DNA of 48,286 nucleotides from Frankiaceae bacterium (GTDB lineage: Bacteria; Actinomycetota; Actinomycetes; BP-191): assembly GCA_030840645.1 (NCBI GenBank), contig JAVEEC010000078.1, forward strand, positions 1 through 48,286. Direction: 5' to 3'. This document shows positions 1 through 9,701 of this stretch, piece after piece. Below the pieces are notes generated by a model. It did not search any database, was not told the origin of the DNA, and saw nothing but the letters and a program-made list of their open reading frames with translations. The number at the start of each line of letters is the position of its first letter. Position 1 is the stretch's first letter. Position numbers and translations under genes: made by a program.

Positions 1-284
1 TCGATCTTCGGCCGGAGCTTGATCTCCTTGATGATCGTCAACGACTGCTTCTTGCGTGCCTCCTTGGCCCGCAGCGCCTCTTCGTACTTGAACTTCCCGT
101 AGTCCATGATCTTGCAGACCGGTGGCCTGGCCATCGGGGCTACCTCGACGAGGTCGAGGTCCTGCTCCTGTGCCATGCGCATGGCCTCGCCGATCGGCAC
201 GATGCCGATCTGCTCGCCCTCCGCGCCGACGAGACGGACTTCGGGAATGCGGATCCGGTCGTTGATCCGTGGTTCGACGCTGAT
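1..284 (-). CDS. infC: Translation initiation factor IF-3 (N-terminal part, cut by window edge)
   Basis: IF-3 binds the 30S subunit and proofreads start-codon selection. The visible 94 residues begin [18 protein letters not shown], continue through [16 protein letters not shown] and [20 protein letters not shown], and end in the linker ([20 protein letters not shown]); the C-terminal domain lies outside the window. The start chosen is ATC at 284: it follows an AGGAGG Shine-Dalgarno by four bases and gives the normal IF-3 N-terminus. An upstream in-frame GTG (321-323) would add [13 protein letters not shown], in which the Arg-Gly-Gly is simply the translated Shine-Dalgarno. IF-3 genes commonly use AUU/AUC starts for autoregulation, so a non-AUG start is expected. 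Family assignment is certain; the start is an inference. Confidence 0.95.
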   Translation of the reverse strand, partial: MSVEPRINDRIRIPEVRLVGAEGEQIGIVPIGEAMRMAQEQDLDLVEVAPMARPPVCKIMDYGKFKYEEALRAKEARKKQSLTIIKEIKLRPKI

Positions 285-341
285 GGGGCCTCCTCGGGAG
301 CACTGCTCGGTCGGTGCGACCACTACCCCGGGAACGAGAAA

Positions 342-368
342 GGCCCCGCGGCACGTGCGCGCGGGGCC
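342..368 (-). terminator. Attenuator-like hairpin in the infC leader
   Basis: On the minus strand GGCCCCGCG and CGCGGGGCC form a perfect 9-bp stem around a 9-base loop, followed by CTTTCTCGTT. It lies about 60 bases upstream of the IF-3 start, inside the expected leader, so it looks like an intrinsic terminator used for attenuation. Ribosomal-protein leaders before infC-rpmI-rplT are known in bacteria; whether this one responds to L20 or another ligand cannot be read here. Confidence 0.5.
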
Positions 369-580
369 CCACCGGTACGGCGGCGCGCGCGGACCCACCC
401 TGACGGGGCGGGCGGCGTACGCCGCTGGGCGGCCCGGCGGTGCACCGGATCGCCCGACCGTGACCCTCGCCGCCCTGCGGCGGTGAAGGTGGGGAGCGGG
501 GCTCCCGCTTGCAGCGCACCCGTTCGCGAGAACGAGCACACCGGTCGACGGGAAAGGGTACCACCCGGCGCGGCCCCCAC

Positions 581-634
581 TCGTTCTGTGAAGATCACCA
601 CGCTCGAGGGGGGTGCTGTGCGCTACACAGTTGG
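581..634 (+). repeat. 54-bp interspersed repeat, copy 1 (right half degraded)
   Basis: The left 27 bases (TCGTTCTGTG, AAGATCACCA, CGCTCGA at 581-607) match copies 2 and 3 base for base. The right half has diverged, keeping only a weak CACAG near its end. It lies between infC and the methyltransferase gene, close to the presumed infC promoter. The end at 634 is set by the length of the intact copies. Confidence 0.7.
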
Positions 635-662
635 CTTCCAACCCAAGCGCAAGTGAACCCGA

Positions 663-1406
663 GTGGGGAACATGGACGGCTTCGACCCGATGGCCAGCTT
701 CGGCGAGGAGACCGCCGCGATCTACGACGACGAGCCGCGCGGCGACGAGGCGGCGGCGGTCGCGTTCCTCGAACGGCTCGCCCCGCCCCCAGGCCCCGCG
801 CTGGAGCTCGCCGTCGGCACCGGCCGGATCGCGCTGCCGCTGGCCGCGCGCGGGGTGCGCGTCGACGGCGTCGACCAGTCGGCGGCGATGGTCGCGCGGC
901 TGCGCGCCAAGCCGGGCGGCAACGCGATCGGCGTGACGATGGGGGACTTCGCCGACGTGCCCGTCGAGGGCAGGTACCCGTTGGTCTACCTGGTGTTCAA
1001 CACGATCTTCAACCTGCTGACCCAGGACGACCAGGTCCGCTGCTTCGCGAACGTCGCCGAGCACCTGACCGACGACGGCTCGTTCGTCGTGGAGGCGGCC
1101 GTGCCGTCCTCCCTGTACCGGCTGCGCGACGACCAGTACGTCGACGCGGAGGCGGTCGGCGTCGCCGAGGTCACGCTCGACGTCGGCCGCTTCGACCCGG
1201 TGACGCAGCTCCTCGACGAGACCCACGTCGTCCTGGCCCCCGAGGGCGTCCGGCTGTACCCGATCGTCACGCGGTACGCGTGGCCGAGCGAGCTGGACCT
1301 GATGGCCCGCCTGGCCGGGCTGCGCCTGACGCAACGCTGGGGCGGCTGGGAGGGCGAGCCGTTCACCGGCGCCAGCCGCCTGCACGTCTCGGTGTACGGG
1401 CGCTAG
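663..1406 (+). CDS. Class I SAM-dependent methyltransferase
   Basis: A protein of about 247 residues with a Rossmann-type SAM-binding motif I ([15 protein letters not shown], about residues 42-56), an acidic motif II ([15 protein letters not shown]) and a post-I segment MGDFADVPV. The substrate cannot be told; relatives are usually annotated as generic methyltransferase domain proteins. GTG at 663 and ATG at 672 are both possible starts and neither has a strong Shine-Dalgarno. The TAG stop lies within the left CTAG of the small inverted-repeat element that follows. The downstream DUF1844-GH15 pair runs in the same direction on the far side of that element. Confidence 0.85.
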   Translation: MGNMDGFDPMASFGEETAAIYDDEPRGDEAAAVAFLERLAPPPGPALELAVGTGRIALPLAARGVRVDGVDQSAAMVARLRAKPGGNAIGVTMGDFADVPVEGRYPLVYLVFNTIFNLLTQDDQVRCFANVAEHLTDDGSFVVEAAVPSSLYRLRDDQYVDAEAVGVAEVTLDVGRFDPVTQLLDETHVVLAPEGVRLYPIVTRYAWPSELDLMARLAGLRLTQRWGGWEGEPFTGASRLHVSVYGR

Positions 1407-1568
1407 GGCGTGTCTCTCAATCCGTGATCGTCGCGTGCGGCGTCCAGGGCGGTGCATCGCCAGGCGGAGGAGGGGTCGAGAGCAGCGCTCTCGGCGCCGA
1501 CGACAACGCCGCGAGGCGCCGTGCTGGGGGCCGCGCAGCAGATCAGCGGATTGGGAGACACGCCCTAG
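1403..1568. mobile_element. MITE-like element with 22-bp inverted ends
   Basis: The left end (1403-1424, CTAGGGCGTGTC then TCTCAATCCG) and right end (1547-1568) are inverted repeats with one mismatch in 22 bases. If CTAG (or TA) is the target duplication, the element proper is 1407-1564, 158 bp, too short for a transposase. The interior is GC-rich with small hairpins and no convincing ORF. The ends resemble, from memory, those of actinobacterial IS5-family elements, so this is probably a non-autonomous derivative. The methyltransferase stop codon is inside the left CTAG. Confidence 0.7.
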
Positions 1569-1608
1569 CCCAGGTGCGCGGGCGTGCGAAAGTGGGCAGG
1601 TGGAACCC

Positions 1609-1953
1609 GTGCCCGACTCCCCCGCCGACGCGCTCGACGGGCTCACCCGCGACCTCGCCGAGGTCCCCGCGATCGAGGTCGTCACGGCCTGCGCCGTCAA
1701 CCTCATGAGCGCGGCCGCCGTCAAGCTCGGGCTGGCCGAGAACGGCGAGCACCTGCGCGACCTCGACGAGGCGCGGCGGCTGATCGAGGCGCTGGCCGGG
1801 CTGGTCGACGGCGCGGGCGCGTACCTGTCGTTCCACGCGGCACCGGTGAAGGACGGGCTGCGGTCGTTGCAGCTCGCGTTCCGCGAGGCGTCGGTGCACC
1901 CGGATGCGCCGGGCAGCGGCCCGGGCGAGAAGTACACGGGCCCGGTCTGGTGA
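1609..1953 (+). CDS. DUF1844 domain protein
   Basis: A 114-residue protein matching the DUF1844 family that accompanies infC in many actinobacteria. Typical stretches are [20 protein letters not shown], the acidic helix [32 protein letters not shown], and the C-terminal tail [11 protein letters not shown]. No biochemical role is established for the family. I prefer the GTG at 1609, preceded by AGGTGGA; GTG at 1600 is an alternative. Its TGA overlaps the GTG of the GH15 gene (GTGA), so the two are probably translationally coupled. Confidence 0.85.
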   Translation: MPDSPADALDGLTRDLAEVPAIEVVTACAVNLMSAAAVKLGLAENGEHLRDLDEARRLIEALAGLVDGAGAYLSFHAAPVKDGLRSLQLAFREASVHPDAPGSGPGEKYTGPVW

Positions 1954-3746
1954 TCGAGGACTACGCCGTCATCGGCGACACGATGACGGCCGCGCTCGTC
2001 TCCCGCGACGGCTCCGTCGACTGGCTCTGCCTGCCGCGCTTCGACTCCTCCGCCTGCTTCGCCCGGCTGCTCGGCACCGAGGACAACGGCCACTGGTCGC
2101 TCCGCCCCGCCTCGCCCGTCCTGGCGACGCGGCGGCGCTACCGCGGCGACACGCTGGTCCTGGAGACCGAGCACGACACCGCCGAGGGCACCGTCCGCGT
2201 CACCGACTTCATGCCGATCCGCGGCGAGCACGCCGACGTCGTCCGCATCGTGGAGGGCGTGCGCGGCAGCGTGCCGATGCGGACCGAGCTGGTGGTGCGC
2301 TTCGAGTACGGCCGGACGGTGCCATGGGCGCGGCGGCTCGACAACGACGTGCTGTCGTTCGTCGCGGGGCCCGACGCGCTGTACCTGCACACGACTGTCG
2401 AGACGCGCGGCGAGGGGCTGACGACGGTCGGCGAGTTCACCGTCGCCGAGGGCGAGCGGGTGCCGTTCACCCTGGTCTGGGACTTCTCCCACCACACCCC
2501 GCCGAAGCCGCCGGACGCCGTCGAGACGCTCGACCACACGGTCGCGTTCTGGACGAAGTGGTCGGCGCGCTCGACGTACAAGGGGCGCTGGGCGGCCGAG
2601 GTGCACCGCTCGCTGCTGACGTTGAAGGCGCTGACGTTCCGGCCGACCGGCGGCATCGTGGCCGCGCCGACAACGTCGCTGCCCGAGTGCATCGGCGGCG
2701 TCCGCAACTGGGACTACCGGTACTGCTGGCTGCGGGACGCGACGTTCACCCTCCAGTCGCTGATGATCGCGGGCTACACCGGCGAGGCGGCGGCGTGGGT
2801 GCAGTGGCTGCTCCGCGCGGTCGCGGGCTCTCCGTCCGAGATGCAGACGCTGTACGGAGCCGCCGGCGAACGCCGCATCGCCGAGTGGGAGGTCGGTTGG
2901 CTCCCCGGATACGAGGGGTCGCGGCCGGTCCGCGTCGGCAACGCCGCCGTCGACCAGTTCCAGCTCGACGTGTTCGGCGAGGTGATGGACGCGTTCCACC
3001 AGGCCCGCCGCGCCGGCATCGACGGCGACGGTCCTGCGTGGGACTTCCAGGTCGAGCTGATGGCGTTCCTCGCCGACGCGTGGCGGCGCGAGGACGACGG
3101 CATCTGGGAGGTCCGCGGGCCGCGGCGGCAGTTCACGCATTCGAAGGTGATGGCCTGGGTGGCGTTCGACCGCGCGGTGAAGGCGGTCGAGGACTACGGC
3201 CGCGACGGCCCTGTCGACGCGTGGCGCGCGACCCGCGACGAGATCCACGAGGAGGTCTGCCGCGAGGGGTGGTCCGCGCGGCGCGGGTCGTTCGTCCAGT
3301 ACTACGGCGCCGACCGCGTGGACGCGGCGCTGCTGCTGATCCCGCTCGTCGGGTTCCTGCCGATCGACGACGAGCGGGTCGTCGCGACGGTCGCCGCGGT
3401 CCAGGACGACCTCTGCGAGAACGGCCTGGTCCGCCGCTACCTCGGCGAGGAGGGCGACGAGGACGTGGACGGGCTGCCGCCCGGCGAGGGGGCGTTCCTC
3501 GCCTGCTCGTTCTGGCTGGTCGACGCGCTCGCCATGCTCGGCCGCCACGACGAGGCGGTGGGTCTGTTCGAGAAGGTGCTCAGCCTGAGCAACGATCTCG
3601 GGCTGCTCGGCGAGGAGTACGACACGACGCTCGGCAGGCAGGTCGGCAACTTCCCGCAGGCGTTCTCCCACGTCGCTCTCATCAACGCCGCGTGGGGCCT
3701 GACCCAGGAGCTGGACCCCACGCACCGGCGCACCGACGGCCACTGA
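1950..3746 (+). CDS. Glycoside hydrolase family 15 protein (trehalase/glucoamylase-like)
   Basis: A 598-residue protein with the two-part architecture of bacterial GH15: an N-terminal beta-rich domain (to about residue 230) and a C-terminal alpha/alpha barrel. Signatures are [14 protein letters not shown] (from about residue 253), [18 protein letters not shown] (about 314-332) and [19 protein letters not shown], in which Glu513 is the likely catalytic carboxylate. It hydrolyses an alpha-linked glucose substrate; actinobacterial relatives include GH15 trehalases, but the substrate is not decided by sequence. No signal peptide, so cytoplasmic. The start GTG overlaps the DUF1844 stop; the long open frame extending upstream lacks family similarity. 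It converges on the YczE-like gene with five bases between stops. Confidence 0.88.
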   Translation: MIEDYAVIGDTMTAALVSRDGSVDWLCLPRFDSSACFARLLGTEDNGHWSLRPASPVLATRRRYRGDTLVLETEHDTAEGTVRVTDFMPIRGEHADVVRIVEGVRGSVPMRTELVVRFEYGRTVPWARRLDNDVLSFVAGPDALYLHTTVETRGEGLTTVGEFTVAEGERVPFTLVWDFSHHTPPKPPDAVETLDHTVAFWTKWSARSTYKGRWAAEVHRSLLTLKALTFRPTGGIVAAPTTSLPECIGGVRNWDYRYCWLRDATFTLQSLMIAGYTGEAAAWVQWLLRAVAGSPSEMQTLYGAAGERRIAEWEVGWLPGYEGSRPVRVGNAAVDQFQLDVFGEVMDAFHQARRAGIDGDGPAWDFQVELMAFLADAWRREDDGIWEVRGPRRQFTHSKVMAWVAFDRAVKAVEDYGRDGPVDAWRATRDEIHEEVCREGWSARRGSFVQYYGADRVDAALLLIPLVGFLPIDDERVVATVAAVQDDLCENGLVRRYLGEEGDEDVDGLPPGEGAFLACSFWLVDALAMLGRHDEAVGLFEKVLSLSNDLGLLGEEYDTTLGRQVGNFPQAFSHVALINAAWGLTQELDPTHRRTDGH

Positions 3747-3751
3747 CCGCC

Positions 3752-4369
3752 CTAGATCGGCTCGGTCGTCGTCTCGCGGACCGGCGTCATCCGCAGCACC
3801 CGGAACGCCGCCTGCGTCGCCGGGCCGATGCCCACCGTGTACAGCGCGGTGCCGACCCCCACCGGGCCGCCGAGGACGACACCGACGAGCAGGGCGCTCG
3901 CCTCGACCACCGTGCGCGCGACACCGATCGACCAGCCGCGCCTGGTGTGCAGCGCGACCATCAGCCCGTCGCGCGGTCCCGCCCCGTAGTGGGCGCCGAT
4001 GTACAGCGCCCCCGCGACGCCGATCAGCAGCACGCCAGCGACGAGCAGCAGCAGCCGCGGCAGGAGCGCGCCCTGGCTCGCGTCGCCGAGGCCGGCGTCG
4101 AGCAGCAGGTCCTCGAACGCGCCGATCAGCACGAGGTTCGCGATGGTGCCGGGACCGGGACGGACGCCGAGCAGCAACGACGCGGCGAGCACGACCGCGC
4201 CGACGAGCTGCACGACGACGCCGAACGACAGCCCGGTGCGGTCGGCGAGGCCGCCGTGCAGGACGTCCCACGGGCTGACGCCGAGGTTCGCGCGCAACGT
4301 GAGAACGATGCCGAACGCCGCCAGGAACAGCCCCGCGAGCAGTTGCAGCGGGCGGACCAGGCGGCTCAC
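3752..4369 (-). CDS. YczE/YitT-type integral membrane protein
   Basis: A 205-residue hydrophobic protein with about five to six membrane segments. It has the pattern seen in YczE/YyaS-type proteins: [20 protein letters not shown] in the first half and [20 protein letters not shown] in the second, suggesting an internal repeat. Function in the family is unclear. The GTG start at 4369 overlaps the TGA of the upstream DMT-like gene (GTGA), so it is the last gene of the riboflavin/hisG transcription unit. Nothing ties it directly to riboflavin or histidine. Confidence 0.8.
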   Translation of the reverse strand: MSRLVRPLQLLAGLFLAAFGIVLTLRANLGVSPWDVLHGGLADRTGLSFGVVVQLVGAVVLAASLLLGVRPGPGTIANLVLIGAFEDLLLDAGLGDASQGALLPRLLLLVAGVLLIGVAGALYIGAHYGAGPRDGLMVALHTRRGWSIGVARTVVEASALLVGVVLGGPVGVGTALYTVGIGPATQAAFRVLRMTPVRETTTEPI

Positions 4370-5298
4370 GCGACGGCCCGGCCCGGGCGGCTCGCGACGA
4401 GGACGGCGGCGAGCGTGCAGGCCGCCGCGCCGATGCTCGCGGCGTCGACGCCGTGCCCGGCGGCGGGGGCGACCGCGTCGAGCGCGACGCCCGCGAGCAG
4501 CTGCCCCGCAACGGTTCCGAGCGTGAGGTGCAGGACGCCGAGGCGCGGCACCGTGTACGCGCCGAGGGCGATGTACGCCGCCCCGCCGATGCCGCCGGCG
4601 TACAGCCCCGGCGATGCGGGCCAGTGCAGCGACGGCAGCGCGCCGGCGGCTCCCACAGCCGCCACGACGACCGAGAGCGCGAGCGTGCCGACGAGGAACG
4701 ACACCGACGCGGCGACGAGCGCCTCGCCGCTGGCCTCCCTGAGGTGGCCGTTCGCGGCCTGCTGCGCCGCGCTCGCGAAGCCCGCGACGCCGACCACCGC
4801 GAGCAGCGCGGGGCGGACCGCGCCGTGCCGGCCGACCGTTCCGACGAGCAGGCCGGCGACGGCGAGCGCGGCGCCCGCGACGCGCGGCAGCGTGAGCGGC
4901 TGCCGGCCGCGCGGCGACAGGCCGAGCCGGTCGACGACCAGGCTGCCGGTGGTCGACCCGGCGACGATCGCGACCGACGTCAGCGCAACCCCGACGGCGG
5001 GTACGGCCGCCGCCGACGACGCCACCAGCGCCGCGCCCGCGAGCCCGCCGAGCCACCACCACGGGCGGGTGCCGTGCCGCAGCCTCGCGGCCGCGCGCCA
5101 CCGCCCGGTGGCCGTCGCCGGGACGAGCAGCGCGACCGTGCCGACCGCGAACGACACCAGCGCGACGACGACGGCGGCGCCGAGGCGTTCGCGCAGGGCG
5201 CCGTTGACCCGGGCCTGCCCGGCCAGCGTCGCGCCCGCGAGGACGGCGAGGAGCGACAGGGCGGCCGGGGAGCGTTCGGTCACACGGCGTTCGCTCAC
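4366..5298 (-). CDS. DMT-superfamily membrane protein (YdcZ/DUF606-like)
   Basis: A 310-residue polytopic membrane protein with about ten hydrophobic segments and two similar halves: [20 protein letters not shown] near the N-terminus and [20 protein letters not shown] near residue 170. The repeat of a small-residue first helix ending in Q-x-x-x-N-G is typical of YdcZ/DUF606 proteins, which belong to the drug/metabolite transporter superfamily. Substrate unknown. The GTG start overlaps the hisG stop (GTGA), and its own TGA overlaps the start of the next membrane protein, so the two membrane proteins are coupled to hisG and perhaps work together. Confidence 0.8.
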   Translation of the reverse strand: MSERRVTERSPAALSLLAVLAGATLAGQARVNGALRERLGAAVVVALVSFAVGTVALLVPATATGRWRAAARLRHGTRPWWWLGGLAGAALVASSAAAVPAVGVALTSVAIVAGSTTGSLVVDRLGLSPRGRQPLTLPRVAGAALAVAGLLVGTVGRHGAVRPALLAVVGVAGFASAAQQAANGHLREASGEALVAASVSFLVGTLALSVVVAAVGAAGALPSLHWPASPGLYAGGIGGAAYIALGAYTVPRLGVLHLTLGTVAGQLLAGVALDAVAPAAGHGVDAASIGAAACTLAAVLVASRPGRAVA

Positions 5299-6170
5299 TC
5301 CACGATCTTGGAGATTGGGAGTTCCAGGATGTCGCGGGCGCCGGCCGACTTCAGCGCCGGGATGAGGGTGTTGACGCCCTGCTTCGCCACGACGGTCTCG
5401 ACGGCGTGGAACGCCCCGGTCGCGAGCGCGGTCACGGTCGGCGACGTCATGGCGGGCAGCACCGCGAGGATCGCGGGCAGCGCGTCGTCGGGGGCGTTGA
5501 GCTTGAGCAGCACCTTGCCGCGCGCGTTGATCGCGCCGAGCAGCAGCGTCGCGATGTCGTCCATCGCGGCGTGCTTCGCGGGGTCGGCGTACGCGGCGGC
5601 GTTGGTGATCAGCTCGGTCCGCGAGACCAGCAGCGTCTCGATCACCTTGAGGCCGTGCTTGCGCAACGACGTCCCGGTCTCCGTGAGGTCCACGATCGCG
5701 TCGACGATGTCGGGGACCTTCGCCTCGGTGGCGCCGTACGACGGCACGATGACCGCGTCGACGCCGACCTTGAGGAAGTACCGCCGGGTCAGCTCGGGGA
5801 ACTCCGTCGACACGCGGACGCCGTTCGGCAGCTCGGCGCCGGACTCGGCGGGGTGCTCCTTCGGGACCGCGAGCACGATCTTCACCGGGTTGCTCGTCGC
5901 CTTGCTGTACTCCAGCTCGGTGATCGACACGACGTCGCTGTCGGTCTCGGTGATCCAGTCGCGGCCGGTGATGCCGACGTCGAACAGCCCCTGGGACACG
6001 TACTGCGGGATCTCCTGCGGGCGCAGGAACATCACCCGGTCGATGCGGGGGTCGTCGATGGCGGCGCGGTAGTCGCGGTCGGAGCCGCGGTGGACGGCGA
6101 GGTCGGCCGCGTCGAACAGCGACAGCGTCGCGGCCTCCAGCGACCCCTTCGGGAGAACGAGCGACAGCAT
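5295..6170 (-). CDS. hisG: ATP phosphoribosyltransferase (long form)
   Basis: Catalyses the first step of histidine biosynthesis, joining ATP and PRPP. The 291-residue length and a C-terminal domain of about 80 residues mark the long, HisZ-independent form with a regulatory ACT-like domain. Visible motifs are LPKGSLEAATLSLF at the N-terminus, DVGITGRDWI (about 65-74) and the PRPP-binding stretch DAIVDLTETGTSLRKHGL (about 155-172). The ATG follows the ribH stop directly (TAGATG). The gene usually found beside hisG in actinobacteria, hisE, is not present between ribH and hisG. Confidence 0.96.
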   Translation of the reverse strand: MLSLVLPKGSLEAATLSLFDAADLAVHRGSDRDYRAAIDDPRIDRVMFLRPQEIPQYVSQGLFDVGITGRDWITETDSDVVSITELEYSKATSNPVKIVLAVPKEHPAESGAELPNGVRVSTEFPELTRRYFLKVGVDAVIVPSYGATEAKVPDIVDAIVDLTETGTSLRKHGLKVIETLLVSRTELITNAAAYADPAKHAAMDDIATLLLGAINARGKVLLKLNAPDDALPAILAVLPAMTSPTVTALATGAFHAVETVVAKQGVNTLIPALKSAGARDILELPISKIVE

Positions 6171-6644
6171 CTAGGCGGACCTTCCTCGGACGTCGTCGAT
6201 GACGAGCAGTGTCTCCAGCACGGCACGAACGGCCTCGCGGCCCTTGTCGAGGCGGGCCCTCGCCTGGTCCAGGTCGTCCACCGTCAGTACCCCGAACCCG
6301 ACCGGCAGGCCGTGGTCCAGCGACACCCGCACGCAGCCGTCGGTGACGGCGCGGCAGACGTAGTCGAAGTGCGGCGTGCCGCCGCGGACGACGACGCCGA
6401 GGCAGACGACCGCGTCGACGCGCCGCGACCGCGCGAGCGCGTCGGCGACGACCGGCAGCTCGAACGCGCCCGGCACCCGGACGCGTTCGACGTCGTCGGC
6501 CGCGATGCCGCAGGCGTACGCCTCCTCGACCGCGCCGGCGAGCAGCGCGTCGCTGATCTCCGCGTGCCAGCGCGTCGCGACCACCGCGATGCGGCGGCCG
6601 TGCGCGTCGATCGCGACGTCATTCGGCGTGCCTTCGCCGCTCAC
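6171..6644 (-). CDS. ribH: 6,7-dimethyl-8-ribityllumazine synthase
   Basis: Condenses 5-amino-6-ribitylaminouracil with 3,4-dihydroxy-2-butanone 4-phosphate to form lumazine, the penultimate step of riboflavin synthesis; the enzyme forms large symmetric assemblies. The 157-residue protein carries [18 protein letters not shown] near the N-terminus, [16 protein letters not shown], the substrate loop [20 protein letters not shown] (catalytic His in PHFDYV) and [13 protein letters not shown]. The GTG start at 6644 overlaps the ribBA TGA (GTGA); an open frame continuing upstream has no RibH similarity. Confidence 0.95.
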   Translation of the reverse strand: MSGEGTPNDVAIDAHGRRIAVVATRWHAEISDALLAGAVEEAYACGIAADDVERVRVPGAFELPVVADALARSRRVDAVVCLGVVVRGGTPHFDYVCRAVTDGCVRVSLDHGLPVGFGVLTVDDLDQARARLDKGREAVRAVLETLLVIDDVRGRSA

Positions 6645-7930
6645 GGCACGACACCGTCTGCCGCGGGCACCTCGTCGGCGCTCGCCTCGGTCGGCTCGTC
6701 GATCGCCTCCAGCGCGCCGGGCAGGTCGAGCAGGTGGCCGAGCCGTTCCTGCTTGGTGCGCAGGTACGCGATGTTGTCGGCGGTCGGCGTGGTCTTGAGC
6801 GCGACGCGTTCGACGATCTCGAGGCCGTACCCCTCCAGGCCCGCGCGCTTGCCTGGGTTGTTGGTGAGCAGCCGCATGGTGCGGATGCCGATGTCGACCA
6901 GGATCTGCGCGCCGGTGCCGTAGTCGCGCGCGTCCGCGGGCAGGCCGAGCTGGAGGTTCGCGTCGACGGTGTCGGCGCCCATGTCCTGGAGCTGGTACGC
7001 CTGCAGCTTGTGCATCAGGCCGACGCCGCGCCCCTCGTGGCCGCGGACGTAGAGGACGACGCCGCGCCCCTCGGCCGCGACGGCCTCCAGCGCGGCGTCG
7101 AGCTGCGTACCGCAGTCGCAGCGCGTCGAGCCGAACACGTCGCCGGTCAGGCACTCGGAGTGGACCCGGACGAGGACGGACTCGCCGTCGCCGATCTCGC
7201 CGCGCACCAGCGCGACATGCTCCACGCCGTCGAACGTCGACCGGTAGCCGTACGCCGTGAAGTCGCCGTGCCGCGTCGGGATCCGCGCCTCGGCGATGCG
7301 TTCGACCTGCTTCTCGAACCGCCGCCGGTACGCGATCAGGTCGGCGATGGAGATGAACGTCAGGCCGTGCTCGTCGGCGAACGCCCGCAGCTCTTCGAGC
7401 CGCGCCATGTCGCCGTCGTCCTTCTGCGACACGATCTCGCAGAGCACCCCGGCCGGCCGCAGCCCGGCCATCCGCGCGAGGTCGACCGCGGCCTCGGTGT
7501 GGCCGGGACGCCGCAGCACGCCGCCCTCCTTGGCCCGCAGCGGCACGACGTGGCCCGGCCTGGTGAAGTCGGTCGCGTCGCTGTCGGCCGCGGCGAGCAG
7601 CCGCATCGTCAGCGCGCGGTCGGTCGCCGAGATGCCGGTCGAGACCTTCTCGCGCGCGTCGACGGACACGGTGTACGCGGTCCCGCGCTTGTCCTGGTTG
7701 ACGTGGTACATCGGCGGGAGCTCGAGCCGGTCGCAGTCGGCGTCGGTCAGTGGGACGCAGATGTAGCCGGACGTGTAGCGCACCATGAACGCGACCAGCT
7801 CCGGCGTCGCCATCTCGGCGGCGAAGATGAGGTCGCCCTCGTTCTCGCGGTCGGCGTCGTCGGCCACGATGACGGCCTTGCCCGCCGCGATGTCGGCCAC
7901 CGCCTGCTCGACCGGGTCGAACACGCTCAT
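6641..7930 (-). CDS. ribBA: Bifunctional 3,4-dihydroxy-2-butanone 4-phosphate synthase / GTP cyclohydrolase II
   Basis: Supplies both precursors of lumazine synthesis. The N-terminal RibB domain (about 1-205) shows [16 protein letters not shown] and [20 protein letters not shown]; the C-terminal RibA domain (about 210-405) shows the zinc site [20 protein letters not shown] and [20 protein letters not shown]. The protein is 429 residues, normal for the fusion. The acidic tail after about residue 405 is not conserved. ATG at 7930 overlaps the ribE stop (ATGA), and the TGA overlaps the ribH GTG, so ribE-ribBA-ribH are strictly coupled. Confidence 0.96.
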   Translation of the reverse strand: MSVFDPVEQAVADIAAGKAVIVADDADRENEGDLIFAAEMATPELVAFMVRYTSGYICVPLTDADCDRLELPPMYHVNQDKRGTAYTVSVDAREKVSTGISATDRALTMRLLAAADSDATDFTRPGHVVPLRAKEGGVLRRPGHTEAAVDLARMAGLRPAGVLCEIVSQKDDGDMARLEELRAFADEHGLTFISIADLIAYRRRFEKQVERIAEARIPTRHGDFTAYGYRSTFDGVEHVALVRGEIGDGESVLVRVHSECLTGDVFGSTRCDCGTQLDAALEAVAAEGRGVVLYVRGHEGRGVGLMHKLQAYQLQDMGADTVDANLQLGLPADARDYGTGAQILVDIGIRTMRLLTNNPGKRAGLEGYGLEIVERVALKTTPTADNIAYLRTKQERLGHLLDLPGALEAIDEPTEASADEVPAADGVVP

Positions 7931-8505
7931 GTCGTCACGCCTCTCGCGAGCAGCCGTTCGACGTACTTCGCGAGCACGTCGACCTCGATGTTGACGGGCT
8001 CCCCCGGCCCCTTGCTGCCCAGCGTCGTCATCGCCAGCGTCGCCGGGATCAGGCTGACGGTGAACGCCGTGTCGCCCGCCTCCACGACGGTCAGGCTGAC
8101 GCCGTCGACGGCGACCGATCCCTTGGCCACGACGTACCGGCTGAGGTCGCTCGGGATGTCGACGCGGATGACGCCGTCGGCCTCGCGCGCCGCGACCGTT
8201 CCCGTGCCGTCGACGTGGCCCTGGACGACGTGGCCGCCGAGCCGCGCGTCGGCTCGCAGGGGGCGTTCGAGGTTGACCGGGCTCCCGGGCATGAGTGCGC
8301 CGAGGCTGGTCCGCGCGAACGTCTCCACCATCACGTCGGCCGTGAACGTCTCCCCGTCCAGCGCGGCGACGGTGAGGCAGCAGCCGTTGACCGCGATGCT
8401 GCTGCCGTACGCCGCGTCGCTCGTGACGAGGGGCCCCTTGACGGTCAGCCGGCCGTCCCCGACGGCGACGACGCTGCCGAGCTCCTCGATGATCCCGGTG
8501 AACAT
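7927..8505 (-). CDS. ribE: Riboflavin synthase, alpha subunit type
   Basis: Dismutates two lumazine molecules to riboflavin and the ribitylaminouracil precursor. The 192-residue protein has the typical start [12 protein letters not shown] and two similar lumazine-binding halves: [13 protein letters not shown] (about 34-46) and [13 protein letters not shown] (about 132-144), plus [14 protein letters not shown] in the middle. The tail LAKYVERLL is the usual C-terminal helix. The ATG follows the ribD TAG with no gap, and the stop overlaps ribBA. Confidence 0.95.
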   Translation of the reverse strand: MFTGIIEELGSVVAVGDGRLTVKGPLVTSDAAYGSSIAVNGCCLTVAALDGETFTADVMVETFARTSLGALMPGSPVNLERPLRADARLGGHVVQGHVDGTGTVAAREADGVIRVDIPSDLSRYVVAKGSVAVDGVSLTVVEAGDTAFTVSLIPATLAMTTLGSKGPGEPVNIEVDVLAKYVERLLARGVTT

Positions 8506-9603
8506 CTAGACCGGCCGCCAGATCATCCGGACGTCGTCGCCGAGGCGGGTCACGTCGTCCAGCCGCAGCCGCCACGCGTCGTCGATGGTGGGGGCGCCGA
8601 CGTTGTCGAGGGTGGGCCGTCCCGACCCGATGGCGACGGGCGCGACATAGCCGAGGACCCGGTCGACCAGCCGCGCGTCGACCAGCGTGCCGGCGAGCTT
8701 GGGTCCGCCCTCGACCAGGAGGTGGACGACGCCGGCGGCGAACAGGTGCGCGAGCAGCGCCTCGACCGACGTGTGGCCGTCGCCGGCGGCCGGGAGGACG
8801 ACGACCTCGGCGCCCGTGGCGCGCAGCGCCTCGACGCGTTCCGCGGGCGCGGCGCCGGTCGTCGCGACCAGCGTCCGCGCGGAGCCGTCCAGGACGCGCG
8901 CGTCGAGCGGGGTCCGCGCAGTGGAGTCGACGACGACCCGGAGCGGCTGGCGTTCGTGCAACGTCTCGCCGAACCGGACGGTGAGCTGCGGGTCGTCGGC
9001 GAGCACGGTGCTGATGCCGACGGCGACCGCGTCGACCTCGTTGCGGATGCGGTGCACGTCGGCGCGCGCCTCGGGTCCGGTCACCCACTTCGAGGAGCCG
9101 TCGGCGGCGCTGGTGCGGCCGTCGAGCGAGGCGGCGTACTTCCACGTCACGAACGGCCGCCGCTCGCGGACCGCGACCAGCCACGCCTCGTTGTCCCGCG
9201 CGGCCTCGTCGTGCAGCAGCCCGGCCTCGACGTCGACGCCACTCGCGCGGAGCACCTCGGCGCCGCCGGACTGGGCGGGGTTGGGGTCGGGGACGGCATA
9301 GACGACGCGGACGACGCCCGCCTCGACCAGCGTCAGGGCGCAGGACGGTGTCCGGCCGTGCCGGGCGCACGGCTCCAGCGTGACGACGGCGGTGCCCCCG
9401 CGGGCGCGTTCGCCCGCCTGCTTGAGGGCGGCGGTCTCGGCGTGGTCGACCTCGGCGAACACGTGCCGGCCCTCGCCGGCGACGTTGCCCCCGGCGTCGA
9501 GGATGACGGCGCCGACGACGGGGTTCGGCGCCGTCCGGCCGAGCGCGGAGACGGCGAGCGCGACGGCACGGTGCATGGCGGCGGTCTCGGTCTCGTTCGC
9601 CAT
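8506..9603 (-). CDS. ribD: Bifunctional deaminase/reductase of riboflavin synthesis
   Basis: Deaminates and then reduces the pyrimidine intermediate formed from GTP. The N-terminal deaminase domain (about 1-145) shows [10 protein letters not shown], the zinc-binding HAE (in [10 protein letters not shown]) and the [11 protein letters not shown] cluster. The C-terminal reductase domain has [36 protein letters not shown] and [20 protein letters not shown]. At 365 residues it is full length. The ATG at 9603 has a GAGGAGG Shine-Dalgarno. It is first in the rib operon; I found no FMN riboswitch in the 98 bases before the large palindrome. Confidence 0.95.
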   Translation of the reverse strand: MANETETAAMHRAVALAVSALGRTAPNPVVGAVILDAGGNVAGEGRHVFAEVDHAETAALKQAGERARGGTAVVTLEPCARHGRTPSCALTLVEAGVVRVVYAVPDPNPAQSGGAEVLRASGVDVEAGLLHDEAARDNEAWLVAVRERRPFVTWKYAASLDGRTSAADGSSKWVTGPEARADVHRIRNEVDAVAVGISTVLADDPQLTVRFGETLHERQPLRVVVDSTARTPLDARVLDGSARTLVATTGAAPAERVEALRATGAEVVVLPAAGDGHTSVEALLAHLFAAGVVHLLVEGGPKLAGTLVDARLVDRVLGYVAPVAIGSGRPTLDNVGAPTIDDAWRLRLDDVTRLGDDVRMIWRPV

Positions 9604-9701
9604 CCCGCCTCCTCGTCGTCGCGCGCGGCGCGCTGCGGGGCAGGCGGGCGGACAGGCGCGCGCGGGCGCGCGTGCTCGGTGCCGCCCAGTCTACCGGCAT
9701 C

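Larger units (their letters stand above)
285..662. other. Divergent intergenic region between infC and the methyltransferase gene
   Basis: No gene is supported in these 378 bases. On the minus strand they form a long infC leader that includes a G+C-rich hairpin with a short T-rich tail (342-368) and several other GC-rich inverted repeats. A weak extended -10 (TGGTACCCT, minus strand, about 565-557) is a possible infC promoter; I see no good -35. The first copy of the 54-bp repeat begins at 581. Open frames through this region have no recognisable protein content. Confidence 0.6.

Noticed and set aside
1435-1608. N-terminal extension of the DUF1844 protein into the MITE-like element
   Set aside because: Arg-rich, element-derived sequence with no family similarity.
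1904-5365. Very long open frame on the plus strand across GH15 and the membrane-protein genes
   Set aside because: Arg/Ala/Pro-rich shadow produced by high GC in the third codon position; no family similarity, while the genes in the other frames are clear.
9604-9700. FMN riboswitch before ribD
   Set aside because: The conserved FMN-element blocks are not present; only a GAGGAGG ribosome site and GC-rich sequence.
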